From contig CAMPKC010000001.1 of NCBI GenBank assembly GCA_946887045.1, positions 123,309-187,308 of the forward strand: a stretch of DNA of 64,000 nucleotides, given 5' to 3'. Below the pieces are notes generated by a model. It did no database searches, was not told the origin of the DNA, and saw only the letters and a list, made by a program, of their open reading frames with translations. The stretch's first letter is position 1, and each line of letters begins with the position of its first letter. Positions 57,611 through 64,000 of the stretch are shown here, one piece after another. The position numbers and the translations under genes were made by a program. The stretch comes from an uncultured Sphingobacteriaceae bacterium. Lineage in GTDB: Bacteria; Bacteroidota; Bacteroidia; Sphingobacteriales; Sphingobacteriaceae.

Positions 57611-57681
57611 AAGTACTATTGAAGTACCTTTTAAGTATCCTTTAAGTACCTATAAAGTACCTCTTATAAGAGGTACTTTAT
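57611..57681. promoter_or_regulatory. Five 11-bp iterons ending in a 30-bp perfect palindrome
   Basis: Five head-to-tail units with exact 11-bp phasing begin at 57611, 57622, 57633, 57644 and 57655: AAGTACTATTG, AAGTACCTTTT, AAGTATCCTTT, AAGTACCTATA, AAGTACCTCTT. The last unit is the left arm of a 30-bp perfect palindrome, 57652-57681, centred CTTA/TAAG. One helical turn per unit places all sites on one DNA face, as in protein-binding iterons. The next gene (58084, plus strand) starts about 400 bp downstream. Confidence 0.6.
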
Positions 57682-58083
57682 CAGTGAGAATTATAATCTT
57701 TAACATTATTTAATCTTTAGTTCAATATGGCATAATTCGTATTTCGTGCACGGCTGCTCCCCACTGGTTGTAGCTTCTCGCTATGCCGTTCGTGTCCTCA
57801 CGAACCACTCATAACTCCCTGTTTATTGGTTCGTGGGACCCGAACCAAGGCGGAGAGAAGGGACCAATAGTTGATTTTGTGTGGGCGAGTCGAAGACTCT
57901 TTTTATTTGAGAATCCGTAGAGCTCTTTGGAACTCTACGGACAGTAATGGGCGGCTACCTATATTAGTTCCCCTTTTTCTCCTGCTGTCCAATCACTCAA
58001 AATGCACACGCGACACGCGTACGCCAGCTTGAGGGCCAGTTGATGCAGAAGGATTCGTATATTGACCGGCGAAAGTAAATACC
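57682..58083. other. Repeat-bearing gap upstream of the HigBA-like fusion gene
   Basis: Contains a degenerate TAGCTTCTCGCTA palindrome near 57772, a TTCGTG/CACGAA pair (57785-57850), and copy 4 of the hairpin repeat (AATCCGTAGAGCTCTTTGGA then ACTCTACGGACAG, about 57911-57943). No gene or convincing promoter was recognised. Confidence 0.5.
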
Positions 58084-58872
58084 ATGAAAGCAGATCTGAT
58101 TACAAAAAACAAACTAGTCGAATACATTGATCTCTATCCTGAGGCTAAGACAAATATCCTACTTTGGATTAAGGAGTTCGGACGGCGACTTGGTGAAGAT
58201 ATGAAAACCGCTCCTTTTGAAGGGATATCTTATGTAGGTGCCCAATTAGGTGCTAGTGATTACAGAGTGCAATTTACTATAAATCCGTGGCTGAAAACAG
58301 CTTATATAACATGGCTTGGAACAGAGGCTGAACTTATCGCAAAACATGAGAAGGAAATTCAGGAGTTACGGGCTGAAAATCCCGACCTAGTCGTTGAGGA
58401 GGTGGTCATGAGCTACGAGGAAATACTTACACCACCGCCACCACCTTCAATGGAGGAAGTATTTCCGGGGTTGGAAGATTTACCTAAAATAGAAGATAAT
58501 CAAGAGGCAGTTACCGACAGCAAGGAGCTATATACGAAAACTGAGTTTGAAGAGGCATTGAAACGCGCGATCGAAATTTTTGATGCGCGACCTGGGACCG
58601 CCGACTTTGCTGAGATTGAACTACTGCTTCCTGGGATTAAGAAGTATGAAGAAAACAAGATCATATTCCCTGACCTCGATCTGGTGGATTTAATAAAAGT
58701 CAGGATGAAAGAGTTTCAACTTACACCGGAAAGTTTTGCTTATGTTTTTGGTGGAGAAGAGGATATGAATCAGTTTCTGGATGGTAAGAAGCAGTTGCCT
58801 TTAGGGGTGTTGAGAAAGCTATTTCGACATTTGGGAATTGTTCATGTGGATGCTTCTGAGTTTTTGGTGTAG
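58084..58872 (+). CDS. HigB-like toxin domain fused to HigA-like antitoxin domain
   Basis: A 262-residue protein I read as a natural fusion. Residues 1-88 follow the HigB mRNA-interferase pattern of Bacteroidota: KNKLVEYIDLYPEAKTNILL, then DYRVQFTINPWLKTAYITWL and GTEAELI, where free HigB has the end G-T-H-x-E-Y-D. The catalytic-site His is replaced by Glu81 and the Tyr is lost; about four residues before the second strand are also deleted. A proline-rich linker (TPPPPPSMEE, about 89-150) leads to a HigA-like region (about 151-262): FEEALKRAIEIFDARPGT, LDLVDLIKVRMKEFQLTPES and LGVLRKLFRHLGI, the family-typical helices around a weak helix-turn-helix (about 213-250). Function is unproven; a silenced toxin kept as part of a regulator is one option. 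Confidence 0.7.
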   Translation: MKADLITKNKLVEYIDLYPEAKTNILLWIKEFGRRLGEDMKTAPFEGISYVGAQLGASDYRVQFTINPWLKTAYITWLGTEAELIAKHEKEIQELRAENPDLVVEEVVMSYEEILTPPPPPSMEEVFPGLEDLPKIEDNQEAVTDSKELYTKTEFEEALKRAIEIFDARPGTADFAEIELLLPGIKKYEENKIIFPDLDLVDLIKVRMKEFQLTPESFAYVFGGEEDMNQFLDGKKQLPLGVLRKLFRHLGIVHVDASEFLV

Positions 58873-58982
58873 GGGTGTTCAACTAACTATCTCTAGAGAC
58901 GCTAAAGCTTAACTCTACAGATAGCCAAATAAAGAGGGGTCTAAGACTCAAAGCTCAGGCACGCGTATGTTCTCACCCCCCA

Positions 58983-59558
58983 CTAGTCATAGCGTCTCGC
59001 TACGACCAATCTATAAAAACAAAAGTTCAATTCTACTTTTTCTGCTTCGGTATAGTCCCTGCCACTACTGTGCAACCAACAATGAGCTTCTTCAACAAAG
59101 CCTGCTTCAATTGGATTGTTATATGTATAGTCCAAACGTTGATCGATCATCTCATTTGTGCTTAACTCTATCGGATGATTATGCTGTTGCCAAAATTGAA
59201 AATCTTTATTCCGTTCGTTCTTTGCTCCCGCACGTTTCATTAACCATAACATCCATTCCTTTCTACTTTCAGTCGTATCTGCTTCAAGTGTCTTTCTGAT
59301 ATGCCGGGATGTGAAGCTTTTTAAATCTTTTAAAATTTCTGATAGACTATTGGTTCCACTGGCACTCATTATCAGATGAATATGGCTACTCATATTGCAA
59401 TAAGCATATACATTAAGTCCTTTATTCTTCTGACAAAATTCTAAACTTTCATAAAATATATTACGATAAGCGTCTCGAATAAAGATATCAAGCCAGTAGA
59501 CTACAGTAAATGTTACAAAATGCAAACCTTCCTGATTGCGGATGGCATATTTTCCCAA
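58983..59558 (-). CDS. REP-associated tyrosine transposase (RAYT), second type
   Basis: A 191-residue Y1/HUH transposase unlike the 49320 copy. The N-terminus has GLHFVTFTVVYWLDIF; the HUH motif is MSSHIHLIMSASGT (about 56-69); NKDFQFWQQHNHPIEL and the Tyr-containing RLDYTYNNPIEAGFV (about 142-156) follow, typical of Bacteroidota RAYTs. Its last seven codons (VVARRYD) and stop are encoded inside a REP palindrome (58986-59007). Upstream at 59565-59610 are two further hairpins. Copies of the palindrome occur at 14198 and 14282. The gene is intact. Confidence 0.9.
   Translation of the reverse strand: MGKYAIRNQEGLHFVTFTVVYWLDIFIRDAYRNIFYESLEFCQKNKGLNVYAYCNMSSHIHLIMSASGTNSLSEILKDLKSFTSRHIRKTLEADTTESRKEWMLWLMKRAGAKNERNKDFQFWQQHNHPIELSTNEMIDQRLDYTYNNPIEAGFVEEAHCWLHSSGRDYTEAEKVELNFCFYRLVVARRYD
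58986..59007. repeat. REP palindrome at the 3' end of the second RAYT
   Basis: GTCATAGCGTCTCGCTACGA then C: a near-perfect hairpin matching 14198-14218. It overlaps the end of the transposase gene, so gene and recognition site are physically linked. Confidence 0.75.
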
Positions 59559-59831
59559 AATCGTCCTCGTTTGTAACGAGGATGAAGCGAGGTCTGCGAT
59601 TCTATCGCAAACAGGTCCGACAAAGCTAAAAAACTATCATATTTAAACCCGAACGCCGAGGATACCTGCCGTCGTGGCTAAGGCCCCGTGCAGTATGAAC
59701 AGAGTGCGGGACTGCAGCCTCCAAAGAGAGACAAACCCTCCGTTTTCCATTGAATAAGTTGAAAGTTATGGGTTGAAGGTTGTAAGTTTTCCCGACGCTA
59801 TTCCCAAGCCGCTAATACTTGCCAATCATTC
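59559..59831. other. Hairpin-rich gap between RAYT 2 and lysS
   Basis: Two hairpins lie just upstream of the RAYT start: CCTCGTTTGTAACGAGG (59565-59581) and TGCGATTCTATCGCA (59595-59609). Further on, 59653-59722 is GC-rich, with TGCAGT/ACTGCA arms enclosing AGAGTGCGGG, and could be an RNA structure. No gene or known RNA family was recognised. Confidence 0.45.
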
Positions 59832-59861
59832 TTGATTCTTGCCTCGCAAATTGTACTTTTG
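59832..59861 (+). promoter_or_regulatory. Predicted Bacteroidota promoter of lysS
   Basis: A TTG (-33 element) at 59832-59834 and TACTTTTG (-7, TAnnTTTG) at 59854-59861 are separated by 19 bases, the preferred spacing. The start codon is 49 bp downstream. Confidence 0.65.
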
Positions 59862-59910
59862 CAGAAAGTTTACCAAAAGGGTAAATTAAATACATAATCA
59901 AACAAAACCC

Positions 59911-61632
59911 ATGAGTATTGGTCTTTCCGAACAGGAAGTTTATCGCCGAGAGGCACTGCTTGAGCTTCGTAAACTGGGCATAGAGCCCTACCCTGCCGAA
60001 GCGTATGAGGTAAATGTTACCGCAAGGGATATACATAACAACTACGAGCGCGATAAAACGAATTATAAGAATATCAGCATTGCGGGCAGAATAATGACGC
60101 GGCGGATTATGGGTAGCGCATCCTTTGCTGAGATCCAGGATTCGACGGGACGAATGCAGGTGTACCTGAAACGCGATGATCTTTGTCCGGGTGAAAACAA
60201 GACTTTATATAATACCGTGTTCAAAAAGCTGATGGATATCGGCGATTATGTGGGTGTGAAGGGTTATGTGTTTACTACGCAAACGGGTGAAATTTCTATC
60301 CACGTTACGGAGATGACGCTGCTGGCGAAATCGCTGAAGCCGCTACCGATTGTGAAGCGTGATGATGATGGTCATGTGTATGATGGGTTTACCGACCCGG
60401 AAATGCGTTACCGTCAGCGATACGTGGATTTGACTGTTAACCCGGATTTAAAACAAATATTCATGAACCGCAGCAAGGTGATTAACACCATGCGAAGCTA
60501 TTTTGATAACCAAGGTTGGATGGAGGTGGAAACACCAATTCTTCAGCCGGTGCATGGCGGGGCAGCTGCACGTCCGTTTAAAACGCACCACAATACGCTG
60601 GACATGCCTTTGTTTTTGCGAATCGCCAATGAACTTTACTTGAAACGCTTGATTGTTGCGGGTTTTGACGGGGTGTACGAATTCGGTAAAATGTTCCGTA
60701 ATGAGGGAATGGACCGCACGCACAACCCGGAATTTACTTCCATGGAGATTTATGTGGCTTACAAGGATTATGTGTGGATGATGGCCATGCTGGAAGAATG
60801 CCTTGAGAAAATTGCGGTGGCGATTCATAGTACGTCAAAGGTAAAAATGGGTGATCATGTGCTGGAGTTTGCAGGTCCGTATGAGAAGCTGACGATGTTT
60901 GAGTCGATACAGAAATATACAGGGATTGATGTTTCGGCCATGAATGAGGATGAGTTACGTGCCGTGTGTAAAAGCATGAACATTGAAACCGACCCAAGCA
61001 TGGGTAAGGGTAAATTGATTGATGAGATTTTCGGCGAGAAGGTTGAAGCGAACCTGATTCAGCCTACATATATTACTGATTACCCGGTAGAAATGACTCC
61101 GCTGGCGAAAAAACACCGCAGCAAAGAAGGTTTGGTGGAGCGTTTCGAGCTGTTTGTGAATGGTAAAGAGATTGCGAATGCCTATTCGGAATTGAATGAT
61201 CCGATTGATCAGCGTGCGCGTTTGGAGGATCAGCTGTTACTGGCTGGTCGCGGGGATGAGGAAGCCATGGCAATGGATGAGGATTTCCTTCGTGCATTAG
61301 AGTATGGTATGCCGCCAACGGCTGGTTTGGGCGTCGGTATCGACCGTTTGGTAATGTTGATGACGAATCAGCACACTATTCAGGAGGTATTGTTCTTCCC
61401 GCAGATGAGACCTGAGAAAAAGGCGAAAGTTGCGTCGGTAGAGGACTTTACAGATATTGGTGTACCTGCGGAATGGGTGCCGGTATTGATGAAAATGGGA
61501 TTTAATACGGTAGAGGAATTGAAGGCTGGCAATCCGAATAAGGTGTTTAATGATTTGGGGGGAATGAGGAAGAAGATGAAATTGGATATTACGATGCCGG
61601 GGAAAGATGATGTTGAGGGATGGTTTAGGTAA
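59911..61632 (+). CDS. lysS: Lysyl-tRNA synthetase, class II
   Basis: A 573-residue synthetase that charges tRNA-Lys. It has an N-terminal OB-fold anticodon-binding domain (about 55-150: ISIAGRIMTRRIMGSASFAE) and a class II catalytic core (about 170-500). Motif 2 is FRNEGMDRTHNPEFTSMEIY; motif 3 is AGLGVGIDRLVMLMT. The protein is about 70 residues longer than E. coli LysRS: after PQMRPEKKA comes DFTDIGVPAEWVPVLMKMGF, NTVEELKAGNPNKVFNDLGG, a helix-hairpin-helix-like tail typical of Bacteroidota. It is monocistronic, with its own promoter and terminator. Confidence 0.98.
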   Translation: MSIGLSEQEVYRREALLELRKLGIEPYPAEAYEVNVTARDIHNNYERDKTNYKNISIAGRIMTRRIMGSASFAEIQDSTGRMQVYLKRDDLCPGENKTLYNTVFKKLMDIGDYVGVKGYVFTTQTGEISIHVTEMTLLAKSLKPLPIVKRDDDGHVYDGFTDPEMRYRQRYVDLTVNPDLKQIFMNRSKVINTMRSYFDNQGWMEVETPILQPVHGGAAARPFKTHHNTLDMPLFLRIANELYLKRLIVAGFDGVYEFGKMFRNEGMDRTHNPEFTSMEIYVAYKDYVWMMAMLEECLEKIAVAIHSTSKVKMGDHVLEFAGPYEKLTMFESIQKYTGIDVSAMNEDELRAVCKSMNIETDPSMGKGKLIDEIFGEKVEANLIQPTYITDYPVEMTPLAKKHRSKEGLVERFELFVNGKEIANAYSELNDPIDQRARLEDQLLLAGRGDEEAMAMDEDFLRALEYGMPPTAGLGVGIDRLVMLMTNQHTIQEVLFFPQMRPEKKAKVASVEDFTDIGVPAEWVPVLMKMGFNTVEELKAGNPNKVFNDLGGMRKKMKLDITMPGKDDVEGWFR

Positions 61633-61676
61633 ACTGATTTGCCACTCTGAGCGAAGTCGAAGAGTTTTTTATAAGG

Positions 61677-61706
61677 TGCCTGCGAGGATTTCGTGGGCAT
61701 TTTTTG
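61677..61706 (+). terminator. Terminator of lysS
   Basis: TGCCTGCGAGGATTTCGTGG followed by GCA and then TTTTTTG: a hairpin (TGCC/GGCA) with a U-run, 45 bp past the stop codon. Confidence 0.75.
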
Positions 61707-61972
61707 TTTGGAGGTTTGGTCCTTGTAGGTTGGGTTTGTGAAGGAGGTGCTTTCGTTCCACTCATTGCCCTTTTCAATAAAGGTACAAGTTCACACTTAC
61801 TTCACAGTTTACTTTACATTTTGGTTATTCAGAAAAACCTTTGATTTTTTTTTCGGTAATTTATAATTGATTAATCGAAGTAGATTTAAAGTCTTTATTA
61901 ACAAAAGCTTAAACTATTATAAACGATTAGTTCATATTGAACCGATAACTTTAAAACAGATAAATTACACTT
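61707..61972. other. Intergenic region upstream of the 70-residue gene
   Basis: AT-rich with a T9 tract near 61845. It should hold the promoter of the small gene at 61973, but no clear -33/-7 pair was picked. No other gene is seen. Confidence 0.35.
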
Positions 61973-62185
61973 ATGAAACTATCTACAATTGAAATCACAG
62001 AAAGCGAATACTTAATCAAATTAAGTAAAGAGAATTTTGACCTGGCATTTATTAACCAGCTGCTGAAACGAATCCAATCGGAAGTGTTATTCTCTTCTTT
62101 CAAAGGTTCTGACCAGGATGATGATATAAAAAGCAGAAACGCATACGACAGAGGCTCTTACTTTAGCCGTCTGGATGAAAAATAG
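61973..62185 (+). CDS. Small protein of unknown function
   Basis: A 70-residue protein: a short strand (KLSTIEITESEYLIKL), a helix (NFDLAFINQLLKRIQSE) and a charged tail rich in Asp, Arg and Lys (DQDDDIKSRNAYDRGSYFSR). No signal peptide or membrane helix. It is followed at once by a strong terminator, indicating a real transcript. A small regulator or antitoxin-like binder is possible, but I recognise no family. Confidence 0.6.
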   Translation: MKLSTIEITESEYLIKLSKENFDLAFINQLLKRIQSEVLFSSFKGSDQDDDIKSRNAYDRGSYFSRLDEK

Positions 62186-62216
62186 AAGGGAGCTGGTAAA
62201 ACCAACTCCCTTCTAT
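62182..62216. terminator. Bidirectional terminator after the 70-residue gene
   Basis: ATAGAAGGGAG and CTCCCTTCTAT are fully complementary across a short loop; T-rich DNA follows on plus (CCTTACACTTTTTTTT). It lies between the convergent small gene and the TPR gene. Confidence 0.85.
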
Positions 62217-62234
62217 CCTTACACTTTTTTTTCT

Positions 62235-62798
62235 CTACCGCCCTCTAAAGCCTCCACCGCCTCCGCCTCGTTGTATTACAGTTTTATCTAACTGCCCCAT
62301 TTGGCTCTGCATCATTTTTATCTGCTCTGCCAGAAGTTTGTTTTTATCGGCTTTCTTAGCTTCCTGTAAATACATCGTCGCTTCGCGTTTGTTACGTTTA
62401 GACATTGCTATTCCGGCCAGACTAAGCTTCGCCAGCGCGATGTTATGATCCATAGTCATACCCATTGCAAGGGCCTTTTTGAAATATTTTTCGGACTGTA
62501 ATGGTGCTTTACGCGATTCTATCAATCCAATTAACAAATGGTAATAGCCATGCTGTGCCTGGATAAGTTCCTTTTCATAATTTTTTACCTGACGCAGCCA
62601 ATATTCGGCTTTATCCATATTTTCCTTACGGAGATAAAATTGCGCAATCAGCATTTTCTCGTTGAAGAAAAACGTAACCCCAACAATCAGGGCAAGTAAA
62701 ATCAACAATATCCCCCAGCCCCAGTAACCGAAAAAAATCAGGGCAATTGCCGATCCAAGAAAGGCAAATGCTATTATTAACCGTATAAAATTTGGCAT
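62235..62798 (-). CDS. Membrane protein with TPR-like helices and a glycine-rich tail
   Basis: A 187-residue protein with two N-terminal membrane helices (about 5-44: LIIAFAFLGSAIALIFFGYW, then GILLILLALIVGVTFFF) followed by helical TPR-like pairs (about 50-160: FYLRKENMDKAEYWLRQVKN, GYYHLLIGLIESRKAPLQSE). The C-terminus is QRGGGGGGFRGR. It probably faces the cytoplasm as a binding platform. Divergent from ung; no partner gene is visible. Confidence 0.75.
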   Translation of the reverse strand: MPNFIRLIIAFAFLGSAIALIFFGYWGWGILLILLALIVGVTFFFNEKMLIAQFYLRKENMDKAEYWLRQVKNYEKELIQAQHGYYHLLIGLIESRKAPLQSEKYFKKALAMGMTMDHNIALAKLSLAGIAMSKRNKREATMYLQEAKKADKNKLLAEQIKMMQSQMGQLDKTVIQRGGGGGGFRGR

Positions 62799-62869
62799 TA
62801 TTTAAATTCTTAAATTTGTGCTGCAAATATCCGCTTATTTAGCCGCTAAACAAACAGAATCCTAAAAAT

Positions 62870-63541
62870 ATGGCAGTTCAATTAGAAGATTCGTGGAACA
62901 AGGTTTTAGGAGATGAATTTGAGAAGGATTATATGCTGAAACTGAAGGCATTTCTGTTAAAAGAAAATCTGGATGGCAAGACTATTTATCCGCCGGAAAA
63001 TTGCATTTTTAATGCTTTTTCTCATACTCCCTTTTATAATGTTAAAGTGGTGATTATCGGGCAGGATCCGTATCACGGGCCTAACCAGGCGCATGGACTA
63101 GCATTCTCGGTTCAAAAAGGTGTTGCTATCCCACCTTCACTCCGAAATATCTTTAAAGAAGCTGCCAGCGATATACCTGGTTTCAAAATTCCTGACAATG
63201 GAGAGTTAACTAAATGGGCCGATGAAGGTGTATTACTTTTAAACGCTATACTTACTGTAAGAGCTGGCGAACCGTGCTCACATCAAAAAAAAGGATGGGA
63301 ACAGTTTACTGATCAGGCTATAAAAGTACTAGTCGAAAAGCGTGAAGGGATTGTGTTTTTATTATGGGGTAATTACGCTCAATCTAAAGCGTCATTTATT
63401 GATGATAAGAAACATTTTATTTTGAAAGCGCCTCATCCCTCTCCGCTCGCTCGCGGCTTTATGGGTTGTAAACATTTTTCTAAGACGAATGAGATTCTTG
63501 AGAAAAATGGAAAAAGCGGAATTAATTGGAACTTAAGCTAG
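62870..63541 (+). CDS. ung: Uracil-DNA glycosylase, family 1
   Basis: A 223-residue repair enzyme that removes uracil from DNA at the first step of base excision repair. Family-1 motifs are complete: VVIIGQDPYHGPNQAHGLAF (catalytic Asp and water-activating segment), VLLLNAILTVRAGEPCSH, and HPSPLARGFMGCKHFSKTNE (the DNA minor-groove loop with active-site His). Length is normal. TAAATTTG at 62811-62818 is a likely -7 element; a perfect hairpin ends the gene. Confidence 0.98.
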   Translation: MAVQLEDSWNKVLGDEFEKDYMLKLKAFLLKENLDGKTIYPPENCIFNAFSHTPFYNVKVVIIGQDPYHGPNQAHGLAFSVQKGVAIPPSLRNIFKEAASDIPGFKIPDNGELTKWADEGVLLLNAILTVRAGEPCSHQKKGWEQFTDQAIKVLVEKREGIVFLLWGNYAQSKASFIDDKKHFILKAPHPSPLARGFMGCKHFSKTNEILEKNGKSGINWNLS

Positions 63542-63553
63542 ACGAGCTATTGT

Positions 63554-63576
63554 AGTCAACCCTTTCAGGGTTGACT
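63554..63576 (+). terminator. Terminator hairpin of ung
   Basis: GTCAACCCTTTCAGGGTTGA then C: perfect 9-bp stem with TTTAAG after it, 14 bp past the stop. Confidence 0.65.
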
Positions 63577-63610
63577 TTAAGACAGGTGCACTATCCCGGA
63601 TTGCATCCCG

Positions 63611-64000
63611 GGGTTAATAATATTTAAGCCTTTCAGGCTTAGGAGCACCTTTAATGCTGACGAGTATGTATTTAAATAATAAAGCTAGCACTAGTATGTA
63701 TCCTGAGGAGAACACACCGGGTTAATAATATTGCAACCCTTCAGGCTTGGGAGTACATTTTATCTGAAGTGCGTGTTTTACAATGTTTTTAAATAATAAA
63801 ACTAGTATTTAGTATCTATCCCGAGGGGAAAAGCCGGGGGTAATAACATTGAACGCAAGCTTGGGAGTACCTTTAATCGGACGGGCGTGTTTTACAATGT
63901 ATTTAATAATAAAGCTAGCACTTAGTACGTATCCTGAAAGGAAAAGCCGGGGGTTAATAATATTGAAACTCTTCAGGCTTGGGAGTACCTGACGGGCGTG
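63611..64000. repeat. Tandem repeat of 108-119 bp, running off the right edge
   Basis: Four consecutive units begin GGGTTAATAATATT-like at 63611, 63719, about 63838 and 63951. Each holds CTTCAGGCTTGGGAGTACCT, then a GACGGGCGTGTTTTACAATG block, AAATAATAAAGCTAGCAC and TATCCTGAGG. Copies differ by small changes and the last is cut by the edge. No reading frame is maintained, so it is a non-coding array. Confidence 0.8.

Noticed and set aside
57611..57681. CRISPR array or plasmid origin
   Set aside because: The 11-bp units have no spacers, and no replication protein is nearby; kept as an iteron-like regulatory candidate.
63611..64000. CRISPR array
   Set aside because: Units are about 110 bp and similar along their whole length; there are no short repeats separated by unique spacers and no cas genes.

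Overview
The window looks like chromosomal DNA of a soil- or plant-associated member of the Bacteroidota, most likely family Sphingobacteriaceae (Pedobacter-like). The evidence is two SusC/SusD pairs, a hybrid two-component regulator, an ECF sigma/FecR pair, a type IX secretion C-terminal domain, many lipoproteins with the Bacteroidota lipobox, and a promoter upstream of lysS with the TTG / TAnnTTTG layout. No rRNA, tRNA, prophage or CRISPR array was recognised.

Layout. (1) Positions 1-11922, all minus strand: a polysaccharide-utilisation locus (PUL 1) running from an ECF sigma factor and a FecR anti-sigma factor through an STN-type SusC, a SusD, a GH67N/GH20-like enzyme and an (alpha/alpha)6 glycosidase, with the signal peptide of one more gene cut by the left edge. 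(2) 11923-19762: a repeat-rich stretch with a decayed nucleotide deaminase of a type known from anti-phage defence, a LuxR-type regulator, DoxX, a TPR protein and a SulP permease. (3) 19763-40691, all minus strand: a pectin locus (PUL 2) with a hybrid two-component regulator, SusC, SusD, a DUF5123-type surface lipoprotein, a PL1 pectate lyase lipoprotein, a GH28 polygalacturonase, a 1522-residue type IX-secreted CE8 pectin methylesterase and a small lipoprotein. Together these would demethylate, cut, bind and import homogalacturonan, under control of the sensor. (4) 40985-48134: housekeeping and stress genes (DedA, SdiA-regulated-like propeller, sensor kinase/response regulator, K+/H+ antiporter, ABC-F ATPase). 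(5) 48135-50404: a damaged region where a 618-bp RAYT element with perfect 26-bp inverted ends truncates a VOC-family gene, next to a frameshifted surface protein. (6) 50405-57233: a CRTAC1-like/vanadium-haloperoxidase lipoprotein pair and two SDR enzymes. (7) 57234-59910: accessory island with an 11-bp iteron array ending in a 30-bp perfect palindrome, a protein that reads as a natural HigB-HigA fusion, and a second RAYT whose last codons lie in its own REP palindrome. (8) 59911-64000: lysS, a small unknown protein, a TPR membrane protein, ung, and a 108-119 bp tandem repeat running off the right edge.

The most noteworthy items are the fused toxin-antitoxin-like protein at 58084-58872, the iteron/palindrome array before it, the RAYT insertion into the VOC gene, the deaminase remnant at 12591-13245, and a duplicated palindrome at both ends of the pectate lyase gene whose two copies differ mostly at third codon positions of one short reading frame.
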